Below are positions 1 through 12,400 of a DNA stretch of 64,000 bases, one piece after another. How positions within the stretch are numbered: position 1 is the stretch's first letter; each line of letters opens with the position of its first letter. A program made the translations under genes and the position numbers. The notes under the pieces are model-generated. The model was not told the DNA's origin and ran no database searches. It was given only the letters and a program-made list of their open reading frames with translations. Origin of the DNA: Taenia hydatigena (taxonomy: Eukaryota > Platyhelminthes > Cestoda > Cyclophyllidea > Taeniidae); contig JADWOT020000005.1 of assembly GCA_036345935.2 (NCBI GenBank), positions 6,939,960 to 7,003,959 of the forward strand. The letters are read 5' to 3'.

Positions 1-1424
1 GTGATTATTGGAATGTACTTCTGTTAAGCTAATTTGGCATTATTTTTAATGTGGTAGTGCCCAGTCAGTTGGGAAGGCAAACAGGACTGTCGTATGGTTA
101 ATGCTGGTGATACAAATAATTTCCCTAGAACGCCAGTAAAGTAGCAACACACGATTTAAACTTTGTCAGTTCTTATGAAGTAAGGCCCCTCATAAAATTT
201 GCATATTTTATGAGTTATTGCATTAGAGGATTTGGATAATTTATGGGTGCTTACGGAGTTTACAATCGCGAACCGAGAATTTAGTAAGCTTATAGCCGTA
301 GAGTGTTTCCCATTAAATTTACATCACATGGATGTTTGGGGATGAAGAGAGGCTGAAATGAGCCTCCATATTCACAATAAACAGTCCCGAACTCACTTTG
401 GTATTAAAGAAATTTTACGTTTACCCATTTTAAATGGGATCTTTTTATTGTAGTTATGCGCATTTATGGCCTTCATCTGATGTGGGGACATTTTGCAAAA
501 CGAAAACCACTTTCAGCATCCAATACAAAAGCGAGCGCTAATGTCCCAGATGCGCTGTTTATCAGACCAGAAAAGCATTTTCAAGTGCTAGCTCAGATTT
601 CGCGAAAACATCAGGAATGCGTTTATGACATGAACAGATAAAGTCTTTGCCATCGGGATGAAGTGATCGTAAATTTTTACGAGGATATTCAGATCATCCT
701 TGCTCACTATGCTATAAAAAAGAAGGAAGAAGAAGTAATAGGGGCTCAGATTTTGTCAACAAAACAGGCCCAGTTTACCAGTTCTGTGTTAATTTGGACC
801 AAACAAACTCCGCCCATCATCAAATCGTGATTTATAGAGGATATCTACGCGAATTTTACTTGCTTTACTCGCCTTTTTCTTGGCCGTAGATTTTTGGCCC
901 AACTGCACGCCTCGATTTTGTCCTTTTTTGGTCATCAGGGATGGCATCTCTTTTTTCCCACTTCAGTTGGTGCGTAGACGCCGCCGTAAATGGGGTCTAG
1001 CACTCGCATTACAGCCGTCATCGTAGCGGAAAACAACTGCCGGTGATTCATGTGAGGCATGCAAATGGACTATTTGCAAAGTGGAAGCCACAGCGACATA
1101 CTGCCGATTCGGTAACTTTATTCTTTCATCCCTTCTATAAGGGTTAAGGCACAATCATCAACTATTGCAATAAATTTTACCTGTTGCAAGAACATAGACA
1201 TTTATTCTTACTTGGCACCGTTTGAAAATCTTATTTGGGTCGCACAAGTCAAAATTACTACTGGTTTTAGGTCCGAAAGTTTAATTATTGGATGGAAAGA
1301 AAATTAATGTAATAAAAGGAACCTTTTTTCGATTTATACGCCCAAGTCTGTGCCCATTCGGTGGCCTTTAGTCGGCTTCACCGAATAGGCACGGCCCGTG
1401 GCTACAATCTTTTGCGGTTGGAGC
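1..1424. other. Intergenic, no supported gene
   Basis: AT-rich sequence with no coding stretch I can support. A minus-strand open frame at 963-1154 is closed by a stop and has no recognisable domain or convincing partner exon, so I do not call it a gene. Confidence 0.5.
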
Positions 1425-1590
1425 TGTAACACTCGGTTTGTTAAGACTGCCGATTTTGGTCAGGGTCACAGAGGTGGCCATATTGCCTTAGCCGCGTAGG
1501 CCGGTCTTCGGGCCATGCCAGAAGCTCATTTCCCTCTGCCCTGGTGTTATGCCTTCTTTCGCCTTCAAAAGGGAGTCTCGACACGCCGCA
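1425..1590 (+). repeat. 5' LTR of TRIM copy A
   Basis: Starts TGTAACAC and ends GCCGCA, and is directly repeated at 2104-2289. It shares the central block around CAGAGGTGG with all other LTR copies in the window. Confidence 0.78.
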
Positions 1591-1591
1591 T

Positions 1592-1602
1592 TGGTGGCAG
1601 CG
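1592..1602 (+). other. Primer-binding site of TRIM copy A
   Basis: TGGTGGCAGCG one base after the 5' LTR. It is the complement of a tRNA 3' end reading CGCTGCCACCA. The same motif sits at the same place in copies B and C. Confidence 0.7.
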
Positions 1603-2084
1603 ATTAGCAGACCTCATTTTATAGGGCTTCTATCCCAATCTCTACCACCTGTGACATATTGCAGCGGTGCGAAAGAAATGCCTGTACTACGCATGGGAGA
1701 ATCTCTCACACCCCATAACAGAAGGGCTAAAACAACGTCCGCCTTCGGCATCTACCCATCTCCGTGTTCTACAGGAAAGCTATTAACAACTGAAGCGACA
1801 ACGCTAGCCATGAAAAGGTTTCGTTCCGGGGATTCCCCTAATATACTTGCTTAAGGAGATCGGTGTGCTAACGTCTCCCTACGGACATACTGATGGTCGG
1901 CAGAGACTCTTACTCCTAATTTATTTTCCAAACCGGACCACGAACCTCCAAGTCGAGTCGAAGTGCCAAGAGGGATCACTGACGTTGGTGTCAGTGCGTC
2001 GAATGTCGGCGACTGGCACTGTTAGCTTGTGGGTGTTTGTTGCAGCACTGGTTACGTTGTGATGGCTGGCGCGGGACGATGCTC

Positions 2085-2100
2085 AAAAGGAGGGGAGAGG
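2085..2100 (+). other. Polypurine tract of TRIM copy A
   Basis: AAAAGGAGGGGAGAGG lies directly upstream of the 3' LTR start (TGCAATAC). Equivalent purine runs precede the 3' LTR in copies B and C. Confidence 0.65.
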
Positions 2101-2103
2101 CAG

Positions 2104-2289
2104 TGCAATACTTTGTCTGCTTGGACTGCCGGTTTCGGCCAGGATCACAGAGGTGGTCCTGTTGCCCTAGCCGCGTAGGCTGGCTTCTGGGCCATGCCGG
2201 CAGCTGATTTCCCTCTGTTTGTTAAATGTGTGCATTCTGCCATAGTGTACTGCCCTCTTTTGCCTTCAAGGGAGCATCGGGACGCTACA
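2104..2289 (+). repeat. 3' LTR of TRIM copy A
   Basis: Starts TGCAATAC and ends GCTACA. It is a direct repeat of 1425-1590 with small internal differences. Confidence 0.78.
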
Positions 2290-3098
2290 GAAACATTTCA
2301 AGAGGCAACAAAGTGAAGTCAAGTACGACCCCTAAATTCATCTTTTAATTCTCCCCCTACTCATTACACTGTATTAAATACTCAGCGGCTTGAAATTTTG
2401 ATTCTTGTCGCAAATCACGGACCATGACCCTGAATTTCGGCCGATTTACAATAACATGGGAATGAATTGACATTGCAACTGCAGAATGAGGCAAATGTTT
2501 TTTACGCAGTCTTAAGTTATAAGTCGCATTCAACTCATTTTATTCGTTTTAAAGAGTACCATTTTGAAATGGCTTGTATCGAGTGAGGCAAAAGGACCCA
2601 ACGAAACCAAGCGGCTACCGGTGCTAAGTGTAGTGGCAGAAAAAAGATACTTCAACTGGTTCAGGGCTGGCACAGCCTTTCAATTTCGCTGACCGGGTAG
2701 TCTCCGTGTGGTTGGAAATGATGCCTTATAAAGCAACTATAAAGACGGCATTTTGTAGTTAGCAAAGTAAACATCGTACAGAGATCAAGTGCTCGATTGC
2801 TGTTTGGGCAAATATGTACAAAGTGAGGAGGGTTTGGTCTGCCAGATGCAAACGATACAACTATGCATGCAGTTAAGTCGTGTATTTAAATTGCCAAATG
2901 GTTTAGTGTGCTTTATGCCATTAAATTCAAATATAAAATCGTGATCATGACTAAACCGAGTAGGAAAAAAACATGTGCATTAAGTATTTTGAGGAGTAGT
3001 TGAGCGCATCACTAGAAAAGAAGGTGTTTCAACTAACGCTTGGCGACATTCCGAGGGTATAATCAAAGGTTATCTAAGTTGGTGCAGAAAAGACCTAC

Positions 3099-3243
3099 CT
3101 GGTGAGCTTAGCAACCGACCTAAGATATCTCCGAATCCGAAATCCTCGGGCTGGTTCACCTGACGATGATTATGATGGCGATGCCGCGAGGGACACCATC
3201 CCACAACACAGGCGCACATTGGACACGTAGATGTGGACGCCAT
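3099..3243 (-). CDS. Possible first coding exon of an unidentified gene
   Basis: On the minus strand an ATG in a good context (AAAATGGCG) opens a 48-codon frame. The frame ends at a strong splice donor, CACCAG followed by GTAGGT. The peptide has four Cys in its first 18 residues (CPMCACVVGWC), then a His/Arg-rich run, then an acidic and hydrophobic stretch. I do not recognise it and could not find a convincing second exon further down the minus strand. It may be a real start exon or a chance combination. Confidence 0.2.
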
Positions 3244-4223
3244 TTTGTTATTATTTGAAAAGGTGGTGCTTTGAAGCATCCTAATAAGTTGCTAGGGTGT
3301 ACGGGCTAATCAACGCATTCAGAGTCACTTCACACGAAGCCGCTTTAAGGCAATGATTCCTGAAATCAGAAGAAGTTAAAAGTTTATTCATCATCTCCTT
3401 ATGGGACTCGCTGACAAAGACAAAAGCTTATAGTTTTATTAAGTCAATTTCAGTTGAAATACGTTTTCACGGGAAGTAATACACCACTGTAATACTTATA
3501 ATCTTTAAATGTGGTTTGTAGGCTAGAGGTGGGAGAACACTTTTAGCACGGTCGTAGAGCAGCGTGGTCGCTCTCCGGAGGCCGACACACCCTCGTCCTA
3601 GACTCTTCGACATAGATACCGTATATTAGCCCTCAGCACATAATAAAGATGTCTAGAAGCAATCAGTCTTCTCATTAATAAGGGCAGAAGAAGGGAAGTG
3701 GAGGAAAGGGAAGAACCGTTTACAACCACTGCCTTGAGAAATCGCTGGCAAATTTCAGTTTGACTTCACATTCCTTCTTTTCCGGTTTGGGCTAGGAAAA
3801 CGAATGATTTAACAACTAAGGCTATTAAATGGTAATTAGTCCAAAACAATTCTTCCTGAAGCTTACACTCCCAACTAACCGTACAGATTAATAGCAGTTG
3901 CCATTTTCGCAAATGGTTTCCCCAATCACAAAATGTGGATGCTTTGTCAAACCAGGATGGTTGATGAGATCGACCCATTTCCGCTACGTTTGTTTAAACA
4001 CACCCTAACTGGAATGCACAATTTGCGCAATTTTTTTTTCAATTTCCAGCGTTCGGTCAACAAATACTGTTTCACTGTCAAATTATGCCCACAAAACGTC
4101 AAGTCAAAGCCAAATATATATATGTGCAGAAGCATGGTTGCTCAGAATTAATTTTTCGCAGCCAACATATATTTTAAGAACTGCAGACACTAACAAAACC
4201 AATTCATTGAAAAGTCCTTCATT

Positions 4224-4490
4224 GTGTTCAATTGGATGCGTAATGAATGTCTACTACTACTGGGACCGTGTGCTTTGTGCGGTGACAGGTTGGTGTGGGC
4301 TTTAGTGAAGCCCTCAAACAGACACCGGCTCTCTAGTCCCCGCGGCACCTACTTCCGCTTGGCGGCACGGTCTTCCGGTCATGTCTCTGGCCTGCCTCTC
4401 AGACCCTCTGGATGCAGAAAAATAAGCAATTCTCTACACTGGTATGGCTCATTGCGAACCTCAGAGGAGACGCTGGAAGCTAAAAAGTAA
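4224..4490 (+). other. GC-rich open segment of unknown nature
   Basis: An 88-codon plus-strand frame whose middle (about 4260-4420) is clearly more GC-rich than its AT-rich surroundings. The peptide is rich in Ser, Arg and Leu with no motif I know. A fragment of an old mobile element is as likely as a gene. Confidence 0.2.
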
Positions 4491-7400
4491 TACGTTTGTA
4501 GGATTAGTATTATTATAAACGACTCTATAGCTTATAATAAGTTGTAATTGATAAGTTGTTATTCTTTACGCAAGAGAGAAGCTAAAAAATGCCCTTTAAA
4601 GCGTCCGCTTGTGCTTTGGTGCAAGGGTACTTTGGGTGCTACTTAAATTTGGAAAAATTAACACAGAATGTGTGTGGATGCTGAGTTATTGGTCGTAGGA
4701 CTCAAGGCACTTCAGTTAGATTCAAATGGGCTACAAAGGTGGTGGTCTCACCACAGCTCTCCCCTGTAAAAAACGCTGAACGAAAAATTTGGACAAATGA
4801 GGAAAAAAAGGTTGCAAGTATCAACGATTATTCGAACACTTCGAATATGACATTGCCATGGAGAGCCCAACCACTTGAAACGCCAAAACGGCGGTGACAT
4901 GACGCAACTGGAATCAAGGTTGCCGTGTCGACACAGCAACTTATTGCCACAAATTTTCAAGCAATGCTAAAACCTCCCTCACGTAATGCTGCTTGATGGG
5001 ATCCACGGCCTTGCACTCATTGGTAATGTGACAAAAGGGTCAAAGCCCCTAGTAGTGTTAAAATAATAAATCTGGCAATAAAGTGAGTGAGTGTTGAGTG
5101 GGAAGGCTCGCAAATCGTGTGGTGGACGTCAGTTTTTGGCTGAACTGAATGCAATATTACCCGCGCCAATTTTTTGTCTTTTAGGAAGGCTAGCTTGTCT
5201 GACCCATGGATTTCTTGGCTATTTAGCGTTTCCTGGTAAAAATATCAACTTAGCCTTTTGCTTACCTGCTCCCCATAGCACTGCATAAACACTAATTTGG
5301 TGCCCATGTCTTAAGTGATCCAAGGTTGGGCTTTCATGGAGTTGAGTGGTGCACTTAACCATTAGCGCCAGAGGGATACGAGGAGCCAACTGCATGGTTT
5401 TCTCACACTGTAGTCACTGTTGTCATGGTAACCTAGCAACCGATTGCGCTTAAATTATTATTGCAAAGAAAATGGCTTTTTTATGGCAGTAGTCACCATA
5501 GCAACTGCGAAGGCGTCAGGCCATACTCCACCCTATTGTCAACTAAAAACTGGTCGGTATTGCAGAAGTGTAATCGTTTTGTTTAAAGATTAATTTGAAG
5601 CACAACTCATGCGCTTCTGTTTAAATGGTTTAATTACGCGGCGATTACATCAAAGCTAGCAAAAAAACAACACAGATTAAATCACTCTAAGTCAGAATGT
5701 ACCCCAGTTTGCAATGAAACAGCACTAAAACTGTTTTTAATAGCCTTTCAACAGATTTACAAAGATAAACGTGTAAAGATTAACACGAATTTTCTGAATT
5801 AAAAAAAGTGGAATATTATATGCAATTCGGACTGCATGCTTGACTAGAAATTGAGCGCAAATGATAAAAAAAATGTTGGATTTCAAATGTAGCTGTCTGT
5901 AAAGAAACGCAAGCCATCTTTGGAAATAGTTTCGCAAGGGAGTCTTAGCAAAGGTTAGAAGGAAAGAAGGCGTCCCGATTACAACGCCTCCATAATATGC
6001 AGAATAACAACACACACAGATGCCTGACTCGATTTTCACACTTTCAAATGTCACGATAATCGAGATAGTCTGTAACCCGAAATTATGAAGTCTTGGCTGG
6101 ATAAAGTGGACGCCATTTATTAACACTTATTAGCAAGCGGAATGTTTACAATGAATAATTTGTTCTTTAAGTGGCTAACGATGCTATAATGGGAGGGAAA
6201 AGACGCAAGTAGGAACTGAGAAATGCATAAATTTTTGGCATTTTTGGATTTAAATATCGGGACTCTTTTGTTTAATGTACAAGAGTAAATTAGTTTATTG
6301 CCATTGCAGTGCTTATATGTCATGGAGATATGTCGTGGTGCGACAGCGACAGCAACAACAGAGGATTATAATCTACACGCCATAAAGCAGCCTTTTGGGT
6401 CTAGCATAGAAGCCACATAAATGCTTTAAAGTCGATGAATTTTATTTTTAGTTGCGATGGGCTTGTTGGAGTAATGGCCGAAATTGAGAGTCCTAAAGAA
6501 CCTATTTCCATCTTAATCATGTACATTTCTTACGCTGCAGCTCCTAATGGCCTCTCCACATTTTTTATATTTTAAGAAAAGTACAGAAAATTGGCCTAAG
6601 CCTTTTCATGTGCCAAAATCGAGACGAAACGACTCTTGTAAGTGCAACACAAAACAGGCAGCGAATGGTCGTAAATGTGTTGCATGCGACAGCTACATTT
6701 TTCAACAGATGAGTTTAGTCATTAATTACTCAACTCAATAAAGTAAATTTAGCCTCATCAACTTCATGTTTTATGCAAATCGCAATACCTTGCGATTGCT
6801 TGCAGTCGGCGCGAAATTACTTACCAATTGACGCGATATTGCTTGAATACTAACCTCACTTATAGTTTGCCTTAATTGACGTTTGAAAGGACGTCAACTG
6901 TCACAGCCCAGGTATTTCGTTGCTATGACAATGAGCCAATTATTCTCACTTCTTTTTTCTCCCTCCCCTCTCCCTCTCCCCCTAGTCAAGTGTGTGCCCT
7001 TTTAACACGTGACATGCGGGCTGGTGTGAGAAAAGAGTGTCATCTGAATGTGGTGTTAGCTGGGCATTTGTAATTTGCATGAGACGTGGATGTTAAGAGA
7101 AGCCGAAAGCCCAGAATGGATTCCCTATTGCCTTAGAAAATTCTGCGGAAATCAACAATTTTTGCCATTCTTGGATTGCTGTTTGTAGATATACTTATTG
7201 AGTAAGTTACACCTAATTACTTTGCACTTTGAATTCGACAGAGCCTAAATAGGATTGTCACTGCTTTTGGGGCTAATTTTGATTTTACTAATCAGGTGGT
7301 TTGAATATGCACAAAGGGTAAAGTAGAAAATTCGGACAAATTTCTGTCCGTATTTTAAGTTCTGCTAATTTTGAGAGTGCACTGCAATATTCGCCGAAAA

Positions 7401-9475
7401 TGGGGGTTTTTTTTGCGCCCACAGTCCATTATTACTCTTCGCTAGTTTCGTAGCTCACACAATAATTTTTAAATGCACAAAACAATCTTGCAAAGTCTTC
7501 GAGGCGCTTCACGTAGTGATGCAAATTTTTTGAATTATCAACTGCTCAAGTAGCCATCGCGTAGTGTTTTAGCAGGTAACAGTATTAGCTATTTATTTTG
7601 GTAAATGAATTTACAGACACCTAGGGGTCAGTAGAGTTATTGCTATTTTATAAGTCGCGAACACTAAAAGCGTATTTATGCATTTAGTTTTCGACCGTGA
7701 TAGCGCGAGAGGGAAAGTCACATCGAATGGGAGAAAATGATTAACATTGGAAGATATATGCCTTTCTCGGAAAATTACCTTTTGTGTGCAAAACCCATTT
7801 ATTGTCAAAATATGTGATAAGCGAATTACCGACGGTCGAAACCTGCTTACATTGAATGAATGCTTTATTTGCAGCAGTGTGATTCGATAAATCATCGCGT
7901 TTGGATACTATTCTATTAAGTGTGCGTGTTTATGAACAAAATAATAAGTAATTAAGCTTGGCTTTGTAATACAGTGCAACACATTCGGAATGCTATCAAT
8001 GCATCACACGTCTGTTGTGAAAACACGAATTAACCGGAAAGAGGCATGAAGTCGTACCTGATCCAGAGTTAGAGCAATATTTTGAACTTTTTTATTTCTA
8101 CCAACGAAATTTTGAATCGTGCGCAAAAATCAAAGTCAGTTTTATGTCGCCTCCTCTTTCTTACTCACAAGATCGTTCGATTCAGAATTGGAAATAGCGC
8201 TTAGCCCTTGACCGAAAAGAACACTAACCACTCGATCAGTGTCACAAATTTTAAGGATTTTTAGCCTTTTAAATAAGGCCCGTTCAATAGACTTAGTCAA
8301 GCTTTAAGACGCACAACTAGATGTTGGGTCAATAAAGTCGTTTAGAAAGGACTACATATGCTTTAACAAATCTTTAGCTCTCACATGGATTGATGAAGTA
8401 CAATTATGATACTGTTACAGATTAGTATACTCTGTGTGTGAGTTAGTCCGCAGCAGGCCCGTAGTCTCAGCTCTTTTGGTCGACTTGTGAGCCGCATTAT
8501 GTTGTTTACTTGCAGCAATACTTGCACTAATCCATCTTACCATCCGTCATGCTTTCTTGACCACTGATGTGACTAAGTAGTTTTACTTAAACTTTGTACC
8601 GTCGTATCTATCAACCTTAAAATTTCGCTTAGCCAATTAATTATATGGTAGTAGAGCTGTAAAAGAAGAGCACTCTGGACTATTTTGGTTACACTGACAA
8701 GCTTTCCAGCGTATCTAAGAATACGAGTCCGGAATTCGTGAAATATTGTAGTTGAATTCACAAATTTAGTTTCATGAGGTGGAATAACCTGCCTTAGAGT
8801 ACGCCAGCATGGCCACCTTCAAAAAATTAGTGACGCTAATAGAATATTGGCACGCAAATCAGATTTCTCTGATTGAGTTATTGCTAAAATTCTGTGGAAG
8901 TTATTGTTATAAATTCTACCCAAGGTCGGTTGCTGTGGTTACAGGCAGTTAAGGTTTGAATGATCTCTTGACTGAGCGAGGTATAAAGCGGGTTAAGAAA
9001 ACAATAAAAACCATGCGGTAACAATGGTTTGTAACATGCATTTAATAAATGAAGACAGCGATGTTGATTTGGCCATGAATAGCATTATATGGCTTACAAT
9101 CACTGTAACTTTTGCTAGTTTGTAGGTGGATTCTAGCTTAAACAAAGTAGTTTAGATATTTTTAATCAACTCGTATTTTTAATTAAAAGAAGAGACTAAC
9201 TATCAAAAAGCTTTTACATTACTATGCGATTGCGAATTCGTTTAAGTGCAAATACCCCAGAGGCTCTAACATCAATCCATCAGTGTGGAAATGACTATTT
9301 TGTGATGCTGCTTCGAATAATCGGGGCCTTTATGTCACCGCATACAACTTTGCGCTAAGACTTTTTTCGAAACCCATTCACTTTTTGTTAAACTAATGAC
9401 CCTTTTGCTTCAATTTCCGTATATTTTCTATAATGGAATCCACATGCAGCTAAAGCATTTGGGATCACCCCAAAG

Positions 9476-12400
9476 ATGCCTGAAATCAACCAAAACGTTT
9501 TGACTCACTCCACCTCCAATAAATGCAGCATTCATTACCAGGTGCCGTGGCTGCATTGTGAGGATCTCTTGTCTCCAACAAAGTATTATCGTCAAAGGTC
9601 TATTTCTCCTGTTTTGAAAAATCAGCAAGATCCCCAAGCTTGCAGTTTAAAAAGGAATAATGACTTAGCTATGAAATGCGTGAATGAAAGCTTTGACTAT
9701 ATGATTCAAGAACCAGTGAGAATATTTTTGGAAAGACTTCATCCTCAAAAGAAACTTTATCATCATTCTAACCCTTGTTTTACAAACACTGAAAGTGTGG
9801 GCAATAATAAATCAGCGAACCCCATATATGAGGTAAAGACAACTAGTATATCAGTATTGCTGGCCAGAAATCATTTTCAATCACTAGAACACTGCATGAC
9901 GGAAATAAATCTGATATTACGTTTGCAAAATCAAGAATAATTTCTCCGCTTGATACGACGAATGGGACTGGAATTTACCGCAGGTACAGATGGACCAAAA
10001 GTTGCTTAGTTTTCGCGTTCAGCATGAAAGTACTAAAATGACATTTCTGGACAATTATAGTAATTGAAATTCATTTTACACATATAAACCAGTAGTTCAC
10101 TTTTTTGGGTTTCATGATTTGTCCTCAGCAGCACAATACTTCGCTGCACTTTATTAGTGATAAGGCAATCGAAAATTTAACTTAACGGATTCCGACTCTA
10201 TCCAGGCTCTTTTAAATTTGCAGGGTTTTTAACCATGATGCTGGAATGTACGCAGAAAATTTTGATACGGCAAAGGTAACTTTGTTTTGCTTTTAATGTT
10301 TTCTCAATCTTTATTTTGCCTACCGCTTTTAATAATTCAGTGAGAAAACTATGACGTGCAGTAGTTAAGGTTTATCCACAGCCACATTTATTTAATACTT
10401 AGAGCTAAATTATTGATTTGCTCTATTTTTCTTTTGGCATAAGTGCTTGACTCTTCAAATATTTTGGCCTGCCAATTTTTACCTGCACCTTTGCAGCATA
10501 CTACTAACGTACTGAAATGTGCGCTGTAACGTTAAAATTTTAATAAACGAACTAAAAGAATAGCTAGTATTTCTAATTAACAGGAAAACGATTTGAGCTC
10601 CTTCCAGTCGAAAATCCCAAACAGATCGGACTTCAAATTCAATGGTCATAGGGCTGGTATCTCCTACAATGGAAAATCTTGTTCATTTGAAGGTCCCTCA
10701 AGTACACACGCGTTATTTCCCATATTTCAAAATCAACTCCAAAATGACCACAGAGATGGTAAAACTGCATCCTATATTATTTTGCATACTTAATGCCTGG
10801 CACATAGATCAATGACATCTATTGTCCACCGCAACATTTTAAAGTCATATTTCAGCGTAGATCTAGAACGTTTTTCGATAAAAAGCAACGCATATTTTCT
10901 TACTCAAATTGCTTTAGCTTATTACGAATTTCGTACAAATTTCGGCTAGTTGTAGGAAACTAGTACTACTAATATCAGGCCAAAACACGCTTTTTTAATG
11001 TAATGCTTAAGTAATCGAAACAGTTTTTTGGTGCTTAGATTTCTAACAAATAAAGTGGGTGATTTAACTCCGATTTTTATTTTCGTCAACTGTTGACGCA
11101 TGTCAGTAGCTTAGATAGTCGACGACTTCAATTTTTCGGATTTTCGTTAATATTCCTCGCACAATTTTAGGTATGCTCATGAATTATCCTGCAAGTAATT
11201 TGTCCTCCGAATGGAAACGTGAAAAAAACTATCCTCCAGGGGGAGGCGAATGCGGTCAGTCCCCAGGTCTACCAACGAATTTGGCTGAACCGCAGGCTAG
11301 CTCACAAATCGCAAAGCCTAAAGGAGATTCAGAAGTTTCCATGGTAAAAACGTCAAGAAACCAGAGTGCATTTGCAGATCCATTGGGACAGCATCCAGCA
11401 TTAATCTCCTCTATGTTTCCTAAAGTTCCGCCGTGTCTTCGGTTTTCCGATGTGAATGAAAAGGGTGCGTACTTTCCCCTTACTTTATTCTTAACTTATT
11501 TATTTTATCGAACTACAAAATGCACTCATTTCCAATTTAGCTGACCTCCTGCCATCGGAATTCCGAAAGCTATTGCACTGGAGACCAAGTCTGGTGACTC
11601 CAATTGTAGTAAAGCAAGCACTAGCAAAAGCGCATTTTCGTGCATCGAACTGTAGGTTTAAATTAATTTTTTCAGGCATGGAAATGCACATGAATGGCGG
11701 TGGATTGTACAAATACTACTCTATTTACATATTTCAGTGACATCAGTTACAGATGATCTAGACACAGTCGGTAATTGATTGTTTTTTGGCCAAAATTTAC
11801 ACCTTGCACTTTGAGTAACCTTTTAAATGCATTCCAGAGTCATCTGATTGGATATACTACTTTGGGAAGCACCTAAAACCAGATGTTTTTCTAACGATCC
11901 GCGATTACCAAAAGGTGAGTAGGGGCTCGTGCCACTACTACTGCAATAATGATCTCCTATGGTGCCATCTTGCTTCAGGTAAACCACCTTCCTTGTTCGT
12001 TTCATCTGGGCCGCAAAGATCGTCTATGGCGGAACATTTCAGCAATGCAAAAGAGGTTCGGCGTGGAGACTTTTAACTTTGCACCGCTAACCTTTTGCAT
12101 GCCAACAGACCTTGAGAAATTTAAAGTTGTTTGGGACACCGAAGGGGCCGAACATCAGTGGATTCTTAAGCCGGTTAGTAATTGAATACTTCGGCCACTT
12201 AACTTAATGAGTGAAATAATCGTCATAATTTATCCACCCATTGGAATGCCTCAATGAAGTTTTGCCACTATCGTTTAATGTTTTTTCTACATCAAATATC
12301 TTGACCATCGTGAACATTTTAGCCCGCATCAGCCAGAGGATTGGGCGTGCGAGTTGTAAATAAATGGTCCCAAATCCCTAAAAAGAGGCCTCTCATCGTT

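Larger units (their letters stand above)
1425..2289 (+). mobile_element. TRIM-type LTR element, copy A (full length)
   Basis: Short non-coding LTR retrotransposon of about 865 bp. Two direct terminal repeats (1425-1590 and 2104-2289) begin TG and end CA. Straight after the 5' LTR, one base on, is a primer-binding-site-like TGGTGGCAGCG. Just before the 3' LTR is a purine tract. The internal region has no gag or pol, so the element must be moved in trans. The same element recurs on the minus strand at 17680-18573 and 23408-24243. The flanks (GAGC before, GAAA after) give no clear target duplication, so this copy is older or its edges have drifted. The 5' LTR lacks about 20 bases of its centre compared with the other copies. 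TRIM elements are known from taeniid tapeworms; that this belongs to the same family is inferred from structure. Confidence 0.82.
2290..9475. other. Long intergenic stretch upstream of TTLL4
   Basis: About 7.2 kb, mostly AT-rich and without a supportable gene. It contains one candidate minus-strand first exon (3099-3243) and one GC-rich island (4224-4490), listed separately. A 129-codon minus-strand frame at 5737-6126 is AT-rich and hydrophobic, and I judge it to be chance. I saw no tRNA, rRNA or tandem array. Confidence 0.5.

Noticed and set aside
963..1154. 63-codon minus-strand frame ending in RRRLRTN
   Set aside because: No recognisable family, and no exon with matching phase could be linked to it; an overlapping frame is equally open.
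5737..6126. 129-codon minus-strand open frame
   Set aside because: AT-rich, hydrophobic by composition, no splice context or domain, and no conserved-looking motif. Long frames of this kind arise by chance here.
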